Translations under genes and position numbers: made by a program | Source of the DNA: Rubrobacter sp. | GTDB lineage: Bacteria; Actinomycetota; Rubrobacteria; Rubrobacterales; Rubrobacteraceae | Assembly: GCA_016781725.1 (NCBI GenBank) | Contig: JADDPU010000447.1 | Span: 1 to 11,273, forward strand | Length of the DNA stretch: 11,273 nt | Direction: 5' to 3' | Part shown: positions 1 through 6,605 of the stretch, in pieces | How positions within the stretch are numbered: position 1 is the first letter of the stretch | Layout of the letters: each line of letters starts with the position of its first letter | Notes under the pieces: model-generated | Database searches by the model: none | What the model was told of the DNA's origin: nothing | The model's input: only the letters and a program-made list of their open reading frames with translations

Positions 1-75
1 CGCTCGAAAACCCGTCCGCCCCTGTACGCTGAGGAGAGTAAGACGTTTGGTAGTTGAAAGTTGAGCTTCTAGCAT

Positions 76-81
76 AGGAGG
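76..81 (+). promoter_or_regulatory. Ribosome binding site of the four-helix membrane protein
   Basis: A perfect AGGAGG lies 5 bases before the ATG at 87 and fixes that start over the second in-frame ATG at 99. No convincing -35/-10 pair was found in the 75 bases upstream, so the promoter may lie outside the window. Confidence 0.75.
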
Positions 82-86
82 AAATC

Positions 87-788
87 ATGGCGTCGGGTAT
101 GGGGAAGCTGACCGTAATCGCGTTGGTCGCGCTCGCCATTTTGTTCATCTACGAGTTTGTGGTTATCGCAGGAAGGTTCGACCCGGTGTTGACGATCTTC
201 GCGGTGGTTGCGCTCATCATCGCCGTCATCGTCGCAAGGGGTTGGCGCTGGGGGCCGCTGCTCGGGGCCGCTTGGATCGTGGTGGTCTTCTTGATGAGCC
301 TTCCGTTCATCATCGAAGATCTCTCGAACCCGGCCGCGCTGCATCCGTTTCTCTGGCAGATCGTCACATTCATCGTCGCGCTCGTCGGCATCATCGCCGG
401 GATAGTGGCGACGGTACAGGATCGTCGCGGCGGAGAACGCTACGGGCATAGCCCCGGGCGCCAACGTCTCGGCGTTCTTCTCCGAGGCGATGAAGAAGGG
501 CTCCATAAACACCGACACCGTCAAGCTCTACAAGAAGGGCACCGACGATGCCCTTGCGGCCACCGTTACCTACGACAAGACGGCCAAGAAGGCGGTGCTG
601 GATCCGAGCGCCAACCTCCTGCGCGGGAAGATCTACAAGGCTGTTGTCACCACCGGGGCGAGGGACCTGGCCGGCAACCGGCTAGATCAGGACCGGGACC
701 CCTCAAACGGCAACCAGCCCAAGGTGTGGTTCTTCACGGTGAAGAACTAGATGTCTGTTGTCAGGTTCTCATGCCCACAACTCCTTGA
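87..788 (+). CDS. Small four-helix membrane protein with out-of-frame C-terminal extension
   Basis: The first roughly 110 residues form a compact membrane protein of unknown function. Four hydrophobic segments lie at about residues 7-28, 32-50, 55-75 and 90-108, joined by short loops, with no signal peptide cleavage motif. The start is set by an AGGAGG five bases upstream. After about residue 111 (near base 420) the reading becomes arginine-, glycine- and histidine-rich with no protein-like pattern. From there the +1 frame instead encodes an Ig-like domain (see 421-750), so residues 112-233 are probably junk translated from a neighbouring gene's DNA and from the left end of the insertion sequence. 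The native protein was probably 110-130 residues long and lost its own stop in a deletion. I do not recognise the family. The N-terminal part is well supported as coding; the extension is not. Confidence 0.55.
   Translation: MASGMGKLTVIALVALAILFIYEFVVIAGRFDPVLTIFAVVALIIAVIVARGWRWGPLLGAAWIVVVFLMSLPFIIEDLSNPAALHPFLWQIVTFIVALVGIIAGIVATVQDRRGGERYGHSPGRQRLGVLLRGDEEGLHKHRHRQALQEGHRRCPCGHRYLRQDGQEGGAGSERQPPAREDLQGCCHHRGEGPGRQPARSGPGPLKRQPAQGVVLHGEELDVCCQVLMPTTP
421..750 (+). pseudogene. C-terminal remnant of a surface protein: SbsA/Big_5-type Ig-like domain
   Basis: In frame +1 the bases from about 421 to the TAG at 748-750 encode one almost complete bacterial Ig-like domain of the Big_5 (SbsA Ig-like) type. 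Seen features are the AENATGIAPGANVSAFFSEAM opening, the VKLYKKG strand, LDPSANLLRGKIYKAVVTTGARDLAGN and the closing VWFFTVKN. Such domains normally repeat at the C-terminus of large secreted or cell-wall proteins. A stop codon in the same frame at 403-405 and the membrane-protein gene upstream show that the N-terminal part (signal peptide and other domains) is missing. The in-frame ATG at 490 lies inside the domain and has no good ribosome binding site, so it is unlikely to be a true start. I infer a deletion that fused two genes near base 420. A programmed +1 frameshift joining both parts is possible but unsupported. Confidence 0.7.
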
Positions 789-1658
789 TGTGACCTTGAG
801 GACGTCCCAACATCCTGTTGACCACAAAAGCGTAGGTGTAGGCGCAGATCTTGGCTGCAATTCGGGTGGCCAAACCGGTAAGGGTGGTGGCCAAAGTCTC
901 GTCCAGACCGAAGACCCTCTTGAGGCTCGAAAAGGCGATCTCGATCTGTTGTCTAACTCCACGCCGCTGCTGCGCCTGCTCGCTCACCAGCGAGATCCCC
1001 ACCTCAGCCAACTCTTCCTCCAGCGGCTCGCTTCTGTAGGCGAGGTCCCCAAAGACCTTGCGCACCAGATCTTCGCCCAAGTTCGTCTCGGCCAAGAGTT
1101 CCTCTGCCAGGGAGAGATCCGCCACGTTTGCGGGGGTGAGCTCGTAGCACAGAGGGACCCGGTTGGTGGCGCAGATGAGGTGCAGCTTGACCCCGTAGAC
1201 ACTGAAGGTGCCCCACCTTACCCACGCAGCTCCGCCGAATCCCGAGCCCTGAGACACCTGCCTGGGATGCAAAACCGAAAGCAAAGTGGAGTCTATGAGC
1301 AACGTCTCCGGATCGCCCACCAGCTCGGGGACGATCTCCCGCCGCAGGGTCTCCAAAAAGCGCCTGAGCTTGCTCACCCGCCGATGGAACGAGGAAGGGT
1401 GCAGCCCCACCACTCCCGGGAACAGGTGCGAGAAGAACCTCTCGGCGTCACGCAAGAAGGAGCGTTCGCTCTCCACGCCTCGCAGCTGCTGGAAAAGTGC
1501 TAGAGCGCGATGACCTCCGAGTCCGCAAGCCGCTTGAGGGATTCATAGCATCGAGCGCGGGGGTTGAGATGGGCGTAAGCGTCGTCGATGAGGCAGAAGA
1601 GGACGGTGAGAGCCTCTTCTGTCTCGGCGAGGCGTGAGGTATGGTTGAGTTGGGCCAT
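769..1658 (-). pseudogene. IS982-family DDE transposase, frameshifted
   Basis: Two frames together make a protein of about 295 residues, a normal IS982 length. Frame one starts at ATG 1658, preceded by AAGGAG with 6-base spacing. It encodes 52 residues ending SLKRLADSEVIAL and stops at TAG 1500-1502. The -1 frame continues as ALFQQLRGVESERSFLRDAERFF and runs to TGA at 769-771. Family features are the H-S-x-F-x-RR motif (HPSSFHRR), the first catalytic aspartate in LLIDST, the second in VFGDLAYRS, and a late glutamate in QQIEIAFSSLKRVF followed by LATTLTGLATRIAAKICAY, which parallels the IS982 C-terminus. The join shows an extra TA relative to the expected ...CTC GCA CTT..., with no slippery heptamer, so an inactivating mutation is likelier than programmed frameshifting. 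A GTG at 1476 could start only a truncated protein. Confidence 0.8.
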
Positions 1659-1684
1659 CTATTGCTCCTTCGCGAGGGGAGACT

Positions 1685-1713
1685 ATGATGGCCCTCTTTT
1701 TATCTCGTGCCAA
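1685..1713 (-). promoter_or_regulatory. Predicted transposase promoter inside the insertion sequence
   Basis: On the minus strand TTGGCA (1713-1708, five of six matches to the -35 consensus) and CATCAT (1690-1685, four of six to the -10) are separated by exactly 17 bases. The predicted transcription start near 1678 lies about 20 bases before the transposase ATG. Confidence 0.4.
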
Positions 1714-1734
1714 ATCCACGCAACACACATCTAG

Positions 1735-2224
1735 GCGGGCGAGGAGTAGCCTGCGCCCCCGCAAAGCGCTCGCCGGCGGGGCTGCCCGAAAAACCGTCCC
1801 ACCGACCCCTTGATCCTGTTGTCTTGCATCTGCCGGCACGACGCTACTTTAGCGGAAGTCCGTCTCCCGAGCGTTACGACGACCGTTACGAGGTGAAAGT
1901 TCCGGCGCCACCCCCGCCTCCGCCGCCTGGCCGGGCGTCCACCCTCGCTGATCTGAGAGGTAGAAGCCGGGGCGGCCATCTCCGCGCCGCTCCCGACGCT
2001 GACGAGGAACCGAACTCGCCTTAGTTGTTCTCTCGTGGCTGCGAGTCGGTCTACCCCCGCATCGCGTTGTGGGGCCCACCCTGAGACCGAAGACTCCAAC
2101 GGACCGGCCGACACCACCAACCGTACCACCTGGCCACCGATCGGCCCCAAAGGCCAGGCCGCTATCTCGTCGACCGTCGAGCCTGTCTCTTCTTGCCTCG
2201 GGCGCGCAACTCTCGCAACACGCG
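1735..2224. other. 490-bp stretch without a supportable gene
   Basis: Both strands have open frames here, but their translations are arginine-, glycine- and proline-rich with no hydrophobic or secondary-structure pattern, as GC-rich shadow frames usually are, and none begins behind a credible ribosome binding site. Small structures seen are the 8-mer CGTTACGA twice in direct orientation (1872-1879 and 1884-1891) and an inverted repeat CCTGGCC/GGCCAGG (2129-2135 and 2152-2158) enclosing the palindrome CCGATCGG. No tRNA-like or terminator-like structure with a U tract was found. It may be the decayed flank of the rearranged region to its left. Confidence 0.5.
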
Positions 2225-3142
2225 CTACGGTTCTGCGGTCTCTCGGCGGGCGGCCGGCTCCCTTTCATTGCCGGGGGTGCGGTTGGCCAGGTAGATACCG
2301 CAGACGACGAGGGTGGCGCCGAGGAGGAGGGAGAAGCTGAGCCGCTCGTCGAGGAGGAGGGCCCCGATCAGGACCGAGACCAGCGGCACGAAGAACACGT
2401 AGGCTGCGACCCGGCTCGCCTCCCCGGCCCGTACAAGCCCGAGCCAGAGCACCCACGCGAGCCCGGTGCCCACGAGGCCAGAGTAGAGAAGGCTCGCGAC
2501 GTAAGGCCCGGTCCAGGAGATCTCCGCCGGCCGCTCGGTGGCGAGCCCGAGCGCCGAGAGCGCGAACCCGCCCGAGAGGAAGGGCAGGGCGACGGCCCAG
2601 AGCATCGAGACCCGCTCCTGCACCCGCTTGAAGTACACGGTCCCGATCGCCCACGATAAGGCCGATCCCACGGCGAACAGGACGCCCGCGGCGGAGATCT
2701 CCCCCGAAAACCCCCCTACGCTGACGGCGACTATGCCGGTGAACCCGAGCAGCAGCCCCAGCATCTTGGCCGTAGAGAGCGGCTCGCCGAGCACGAACCA
2801 CGCGAGAACCCCGATCAGGATGGGCTGCAAGTAGATCACCACCGCCGCCGTCCCCGAGGGCAATAGCATGACCGCGAAGGTCTGCAACCCCAAGAACAGG
2901 ACCACGTTGAGCGCCGTGAGCAGCGAGAACACCCGCCAGTCGCGGCCCAGGTTCGGCCTCCCGCCCCAAGCGAGGGCCACAGCGGTTATGGTCAGCCCCC
3001 CGACGAACGAGCGCATGCCAGCGAAGAGGACGGGCGGCGAGTAGTCCAGCCCGACCTTCACCGCCGCGAACGCCGACCCCCAGAACAGCACAAGCAACGC
3101 GAAGGCCGGCACCACGAAGCGACGCCTACCGAGGAACGACAC
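2225..3142 (-). CDS. EamA/DMT-superfamily transporter (probable metabolite exporter)
   Basis: A 305-residue inner-membrane protein with about ten transmembrane helices arranged as two EamA repeats (about residues 12-141 and 153-286). Each repeat ends in the family's characteristic pattern: LQPILIGVLAWFVLGEPLS in the first and FVPLVSVLIGALLLDERLS in the second. The N-terminal VLFWGSAFAAVKVGL is also typical. DMT proteins of this type export amino acids or other small metabolites by proton exchange, but the substrate cannot be read from the sequence. The charged C-terminal tail (from about residue 288) should be cytoplasmic. The start is GTG at 3142 with only a weak ribosome binding site; GTG codons at residues 10 and 11 are alternatives. 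It follows the aldo/keto reductase on the same strand by 57 bases with no terminator between, so the two are probably co-transcribed. Confidence 0.92.
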   Translation of the reverse strand: MSFLGRRRFVVPAFALLVLFWGSAFAAVKVGLDYSPPVLFAGMRSFVGGLTITAVALAWGGRPNLGRDWRVFSLLTALNVVLFLGLQTFAVMLLPSGTAAVVIYLQPILIGVLAWFVLGEPLSTAKMLGLLLGFTGIVAVSVGGFSGEISAAGVLFAVGSALSWAIGTVYFKRVQERVSMLWAVALPFLSGGFALSALGLATERPAEISWTGPYVASLLYSGLVGTGLAWVLWLGLVRAGEASRVAAYVFFVPLVSVLIGALLLDERLSFSLLLGATLVVCGIYLANRTPGNEREPAARRETAEP

Positions 3143-3199
3143 GGGAATTCAGGGCCCGTTAGCCCGGCGGTGGTGAGATAGGATCACCGACTTCACGGC

Positions 3200-4168
3200 T
3201 CAGTCGTAGAAGTTGCGGACCCAGCGGTGGTTTTTCAGGATCTGCACTTGATCCTCCGGGAGACCCTTGCCGTCTCCCACCCGCATGTTACGCTCGACGT
3301 TGCGCACGGAGCGCATGCCGGGGATGACCGTCGAGACCGCGGGGTGGCTCAGGACGTAGCGCAGGGCTATCTCCGCCATCTCGTCCTCGCTCGCGCCGAG
3401 CTCGGAGAGGATGGCCAGCACCCGGTCGTAGACCTCCTGCTTGCGCTCGCCGCGGAAGTAGTCGTTGCGGAAGTCGCCCTCGTCGAAGGTGGTCTCGGGC
3501 GTCACCCTGCCGGTCAGGGCCCCCTCGTCGAAGGGGACCCGCACGATCACCCCGATGTCGTGCTCCTGGCAGGCGGGGAAGAGCTCGTCCTCGGGGCTCT
3601 GGTCGAACACGTTGTAGATCACCTGCACCGTGTCGACCACACCCGTCTCGATGAGCCTCGTGGCGTTGGCCGGCTGGTGGTCGTTTATGGAGACGCCGAA
3701 GAAGCGGATCTTACCCTCCCGCTTTAACTCCTCGACCGCCTCCTGCCAGTCCCCCTGCCCGATCCAGTCGTCCTGCCACACGTGGAACTGCTGCACGTCA
3801 ATGGCCTCTAACCCGAGGTTCCTGAGGCTCTGCTCGGTGCACTCCCTGACGTATTCGCCGGGGAAAACCTCCTCGGGGGCGATCCCTGCGGGGGCCGGCC
3901 AGACGCGGTTCTTGGGGGGAACCTTGGTCGCCACGTAGATGGTCTCCTCGCGCTCCTTGACGATCTTGCCGACGAGCTGCTCGCTGTGGCCCTCCCCGTA
4001 GGCTAGCGCCGTGTCTATAAAGTTGAGCCCGAGGTCGACGGCCAGGTTGAGGGCTTTGAGCGACTCCTCGTCGCGGGCGCCGAGCCAGGCGTCGCCGGCG
4101 ATGCCCCACGCCCCGTAGCCGATCTCCGAGACCTCGAGACCCGTCCTGCCTAAAGTCCTGTAGTTCAC
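3200..4168 (-). CDS. Aldo/keto reductase
   Basis: An NAD(P)H-dependent aldo/keto reductase of 322 residues with a TIM-barrel fold, which would reduce an aldehyde or ketone in the cytosol; the substrate is unknown. Numbered from the chosen start, the catalytic tetrad is visible as Asp52 and Tyr57 (FIDTALAYG), Lys82 (VATKVP) and His129 (QQFHVW). Late motifs include GVIVRVPFDEGALTG and the cofactor-binding-type STVIPGMRSVRNVERNM. The frame is open to GTG 4189, which would add MVWMEDR. However, GGAGGAT inside that extension (4177-4171) lies 5 bases before GTG 4168, and the protein then begins VNYRTLGRTGLEVSEIG, as is normal for the family, so I place the start at 4168. It lies upstream of the EamA transporter on the same strand and divergent from the dynamin gene. 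The reductase may act on the compound the transporter exports; that link is inference. Confidence 0.92.
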   Translation of the reverse strand: MNYRTLGRTGLEVSEIGYGAWGIAGDAWLGARDEESLKALNLAVDLGLNFIDTALAYGEGHSEQLVGKIVKEREETIYVATKVPPKNRVWPAPAGIAPEEVFPGEYVRECTEQSLRNLGLEAIDVQQFHVWQDDWIGQGDWQEAVEELKREGKIRFFGVSINDHQPANATRLIETGVVDTVQVIYNVFDQSPEDELFPACQEHDIGVIVRVPFDEGALTGRVTPETTFDEGDFRNDYFRGERKQEVYDRVLAILSELGASEDEMAEIALRYVLSHPAVSTVIPGMRSVRNVERNMRVGDGKGLPEDQVQILKNHRWVRNFYD

Positions 4169-4170
4169 GC

Positions 4171-4177
4171 GATCCTC
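4171..4177 (-). promoter_or_regulatory. Start-deciding ribosome binding site of the aldo/keto reductase
   Basis: On the minus strand GGAGGAT stands 5 bases before GTG 4168. It overlaps an in-frame ATG (4180) and lies inside the longer reading from GTG 4189, so it argues for the shorter protein. Confidence 0.75.
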
Positions 4178-4244
4178 CATCCATACCACTCGCCGAATAG
4201 TTACTCCTTACCACGGGCGGGCCGCCGCGAAACCGGCTGGCGTC

Positions 4245-4250
4245 TATAAT
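4245..4250 (+). promoter_or_regulatory. Predicted -10 box of the dynamin-like gene
   Basis: TATAAT is a perfect -10 hexamer in an otherwise GC-rich 87-base divergent gap. No good -35 hexamer lies 16-18 bases upstream. The predicted transcription start (about 4257) coincides with an ATG that opens a five-codon frame (Met-Glu-Arg-Glu-Ala, stop at 4272-4274) ending 2 bases before the dynamin GTG. Confidence 0.5.
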
Positions 4251-4276
4251 GCTTCCATGGAGAGGGAGGCCTAAGG

Positions 4277-6043
4277 GTGCGGATCCTCGACGAGCGCCGC
4301 GAGGCGCTGGTGGACCGGGAGCGGGCGCTCCTCGAGGGGGTCGTGGGTTTCCTCAAGGACTTCGGGGCTCCGGCTGACGACGTGGACCTCGTCCGGCGGG
4401 CGCTCTCCGACCTCGAGGAGCTCTTTCTGCTCGTCATCGTCGGGGAGTTCAACTCGGGGAAATCGGCGTTCGTAAACGCGCTCTTGGGGGCGGAGATCTC
4501 CGAGGAGGGCGTAACGCCGACGACGGACCGCATCACGGTTCTTCGCCACGCGGACGAACCGGCGGAGAGGGAGCGGCGGGACGGGGTGTTGGAGAAGGGC
4601 TACCCCAACGAGTTTTTGCGCGAGATCGCCATCGTGGACACGCCGGGGACCAACGCTATTATCCGCCACCACGAGGAGCTGAGCCGCGGTTTCGTGCCGA
4701 GGAGCGACCTGGTCCTGTTTGTCACCTCGGCCGAGCGGCCCCTGACCGAGAGCGAGCGCGGGTACCTCGAGCTCATCCGCGACTGGGGGAAGAAGATCCT
4801 GCTAGTCATCAACAAGGCGGATCTGCTCGGGGAGGCCTCCAAGGTCGAGCAGGTCCGCTCTTTTGTGGCCGACGGTATCCGCCGGGCCCTCGGCCTGACT
4901 CCCCCCATCTTCTTCGTCTCGTCCCTTCTCGCCCGCAAGGCGAAGGCCGCAACCAGCGCCCTCGAGCGCGACGCGCTCCTCGAGGCCAGCGGCTTCGCCG
5001 AGCTCGAAGACTACGTAACCGACCTCCTGGACGAGGAGGGGCGGGTGAGGCTGAAGCTGGAGAGCCCGCTCGGGGTGGTCGAGGAGTTGAACCGGCGCTA
5101 CCGCGGGGCGGTGGAGGAGCGCCTTGGTTTACTCGAGGAGGACTTCAGGACCTCGGAGAACATCGAGTCCCAGCTCGAGCTCTACAAGGAGGACATGAAG
5201 CGCGACTTCGAGGCGCGCCTGGCCGAGATCGAGAACATAGTCTTGCGCATGAGCGAACGCGGGGACGCCTGGCTCGAGGAGAACATCAGGCTGGCCAACA
5301 TCCGCGAGCTCTTCCGCCAGGAGAGGGTGCAGGAGCGCTTCGCGCGGGAGGTGGTCGCCGACACCGAGGACCTCATAGACGAGCGGGTGGACGAGCTCAT
5401 AGACTGGATGGTAGACCGCAACCTCAAGCAGTGGCGCGCCATAGTCGAGTACGTCAACCGCCGCCGGCGGGCCAGGTACGACGAGCAGTTGATCGGGGAG
5501 GTCGGCGACAGCTTCGAGTACAACCGCGGCCAGCTCCTGCAATCCGTCGGCAAGACCGCCCAGAACGTCGTGGGGCGCTACGACCGCGAGCGCGAGTCCG
5601 AGCTGCTCGCCACCTCCATCCAGGGAGCCGTCGCCCAGACGGCAGCGCTCGAGGTCGGGGCCGTGGGCATAGGGGCGGTCGTGGTCGCCCTCGCGACTAC
5701 CCGCTTTGTCGACGCCACGGGGATCATCGCCGCCGCCATAGTCGCGGGCTACGGGCTGTTTATACTCCCAAACCGCCGCCGCAAGGCCCGCGACGAGTTC
5801 CGCGAGAAGACGGACACTTTGCGCGAGCGCCTCGGCGAGGTGGTCAGGCGCCAGTTCGAGGCTGAGCTCAACCGCTCCGTCGAGCGGATGCGCGAGGCGA
5901 TAGCCCCCTACACCCGCTTCGTCCGCACGGAATACGCCCGTATGAGCCGCGCCAACGAGGATCTCACGGCCCTCGACGCGGAGACGCACGCCCTGCGCGG
6001 CGAGATCTCGGCCCCAGGCTTGAGCCCGGGCGCCCCTTCCTGA
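4277..6043 (+). CDS. Bacterial dynamin-like GTPase
   Basis: A 588-residue dynamin-family GTPase expected to bind and remodel membranes. GTPase motifs are in order: G1 P-loop GEFNSGKS (56-63), G2 threonines in GVTPTT (79-83 region), G3 DTPG (121-124) and G4 NKAD (179-182). Residues about 260-450 are charged helical sequence suited to the dynamin stalk. Residues about 457-497 form a pair of hydrophobic helices, the likely membrane paddle, followed by another charged helical part and a short proline- and glycine-rich end. Family members of this type act in membrane surveillance, fusion, envelope-stress or phage tolerance, or cytokinesis; which applies here is not visible. The start is GTG 4277 behind AGGGAGG with 7-base spacing, and a TATAAT lies upstream. 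Many bacterial dynamins occur as adjacent pairs, but this one stands alone with only a small acidic protein gene after it. Confidence 0.93.
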   Translation: MRILDERREALVDRERALLEGVVGFLKDFGAPADDVDLVRRALSDLEELFLLVIVGEFNSGKSAFVNALLGAEISEEGVTPTTDRITVLRHADEPAERERRDGVLEKGYPNEFLREIAIVDTPGTNAIIRHHEELSRGFVPRSDLVLFVTSAERPLTESERGYLELIRDWGKKILLVINKADLLGEASKVEQVRSFVADGIRRALGLTPPIFFVSSLLARKAKAATSALERDALLEASGFAELEDYVTDLLDEEGRVRLKLESPLGVVEELNRRYRGAVEERLGLLEEDFRTSENIESQLELYKEDMKRDFEARLAEIENIVLRMSERGDAWLEENIRLANIRELFRQERVQERFAREVVADTEDLIDERVDELIDWMVDRNLKQWRAIVEYVNRRRRARYDEQLIGEVGDSFEYNRGQLLQSVGKTAQNVVGRYDRERESELLATSIQGAVAQTAALEVGAVGIGAVVVALATTRFVDATGIIAAAIVAGYGLFILPNRRRKARDEFREKTDTLRERLGEVVRRQFEAELNRSVERMREAIAPYTRFVRTEYARMSRANEDLTALDAETHALRGEISAPGLSPGAPS

Positions 6044-6045
6044 AC

Positions 6046-6061
6046 TCGGGCCCGCGCCCGA
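6046..6061 (+). terminator. Weak GC hairpin just after the dynamin gene
   Basis: TCGGGC (6046-6051) and GCCCGA (6056-6061) form a 6-bp stem with a 4-base loop starting 3 bases after the stop codon. There is no U tract, so termination is doubtful and read-through into the next gene is likely. Confidence 0.25.
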
Positions 6062-6132
6062 CGAGGTCCGGCATCCATTGTAGACTCGGACGCCGGAGGC
6101 TCCCAGAGAGGCGAAGCCAGGAGGCGAAGAAG

Positions 6133-6429
6133 ATGGCGGACCGCGCGACAAAAGAACGCAAGCTCGTGGCCCTGATGGTCAACGACCTCGGCCACGGCTT
6201 CGGAGAAGTGGAGCTGGCGGGGCTCAGGGAGGAGGTGCGCGCCCTGGCGGATGAGGACCTAGACGGGACGCTAGCCGAGAGGCTCGGCCTCCCCCGCCCC
6301 GCAGACGAGGAAGCCCTCGACCAGGCCCTGCTGCACGTCGAGGAGCCTGAGGTACTCTCCGGCGAGAGCGGCCTCACCGGCGCCCCGGACATGAGCCACG
6401 AGCCGCGCCCCGAGGAGCGCGAGGGCTAG
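6133..6429 (+). CDS. Small acidic hypothetical protein
   Basis: A 98-residue soluble protein of unknown function. It begins at ATG 6133 behind an AGGAGG with about 8-base spacing, which strongly supports translation. The N-terminal half (ERKLVALMVNDLGHGFGEVELAGLREEVRALADEDL) looks like two or three amphipathic helices. The C-terminal third is rich in glutamate and proline and probably disordered. No signal peptide or membrane helix is seen. It follows the dynamin-like gene by 89 bases on the same strand without a strong terminator, so the two may share a transcript and it could be an accessory factor for the dynamin; that is only inference from position. I recognise no family. Confidence 0.65.
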   Translation: MADRATKERKLVALMVNDLGHGFGEVELAGLREEVRALADEDLDGTLAERLGLPRPADEEALDQALLHVEEPEVLSGESGLTGAPDMSHEPRPEEREG

Positions 6430-6475
6430 CCCCAGAACCCCCCTCGCCGCCCCGCGGCGTGTCCGGCGGCTGAGA

Positions 6476-6530
6476 GCCCTCCCCTTCGAGGGGCCGCTCG
6501 CAGGCGTACCTCCTGCCGACGGGGGAGGGC
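6476..6530 (+). repeat. Nested inverted repeat between the small protein gene and the acyltransferase
   Basis: GCCCTCCCC (6476-6484) and GGGGAGGGC (6522-6530) are perfect 9-base arms. Inside them GCAGG (6500-6504) pairs with CCTGC (6512-6516). As RNA this could make a branched GC-rich structure. No U tract follows. It lies upstream of the predicted acyltransferase promoter, so it probably belongs to the 3' end of the preceding transcript. Confidence 0.45.
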
Positions 6531-6553
6531 CCTGCCACAGAACCCGGCATAGG

Positions 6554-6562
6554 TGCTATCAT
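6554..6562 (+). promoter_or_regulatory. Predicted extended -10 promoter of the acyltransferase gene
   Basis: TGCTATCAT is an extended -10 element (TGn plus TATCAT, five of six matches). The predicted start near 6569 gives a leader of about 37 bases containing a GGGGGGAG tract (6582-6589). The -35 region (GCCACA with 17-base spacing) is poor, as is common for extended -10 promoters. Confidence 0.5.
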
Positions 6563-6605
6563 TCGCCTTCCTTAGAAATAAGGGGGGAGCACAACGCGCA
6601 ACATA

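Larger units (their letters stand above)
747..1734 (-). mobile_element. IS982-family insertion sequence, about 980 bp, flanked by CTAG
   Basis: The element proper is 751-1730. Its ends are imperfect inverted repeats: reading inward, ATGTCTGTTG on the left and ATGTGTGTTG on the right match at 9 of the first 10 bases, and 13 of the first 18 match. Directly outside both ends is CTAG (747-750 and 1731-1734), best read as a 4-bp target duplication, because bases further out do not match. The enclosed minus-strand transposase starts 72 bases from the right end and stops 18 bases from the left end, as expected for a complete single-gene element. The family call rests on the transposase. The size suits IS982 elements (about 1 kb), but the terminal bases are not the AC-type ends I expect of the family, so the exact boundaries are inferred. 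Confidence 0.72.

Noticed and set aside
490..750. Independent 86-residue protein starting at ATG 490
   Set aside because: The ATG lies within the Ig-like domain, whose opening strand is encoded upstream in the same frame, so it is a fragment rather than a complete gene.
751..1503. Long plus-strand open frame through the insertion sequence
   Set aside because: It is antisense to the transposase; the translation is compositionally odd and has no family pattern.
1735..2224. Possible hidden gene or RNA in the stretch after the insertion sequence
   Set aside because: No frame has a protein-like pattern or ribosome binding site, and no tRNA or known RNA signature was seen.
3160..3190. GGTGA/TCACC inverted repeat between the reductase and transporter genes as a terminator
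   Set aside because: It has only 5-base arms and no U tract, too weak to argue against co-transcription.
5129..6151. 340-residue minus-strand open frame opposite the dynamin gene
   Set aside because: It mirrors the codon bias of the dynamin gene, and its translation has no motifs or plausible ribosome binding site.
6469..6477. CTGAGAG motif resembling part of a TPP riboswitch upstream of the acyltransferase
   Set aside because: The rest of the TPP aptamer (the GAACCTGAT-type and TTAATACC-type segments) is absent, and the downstream gene has no thiamine link.
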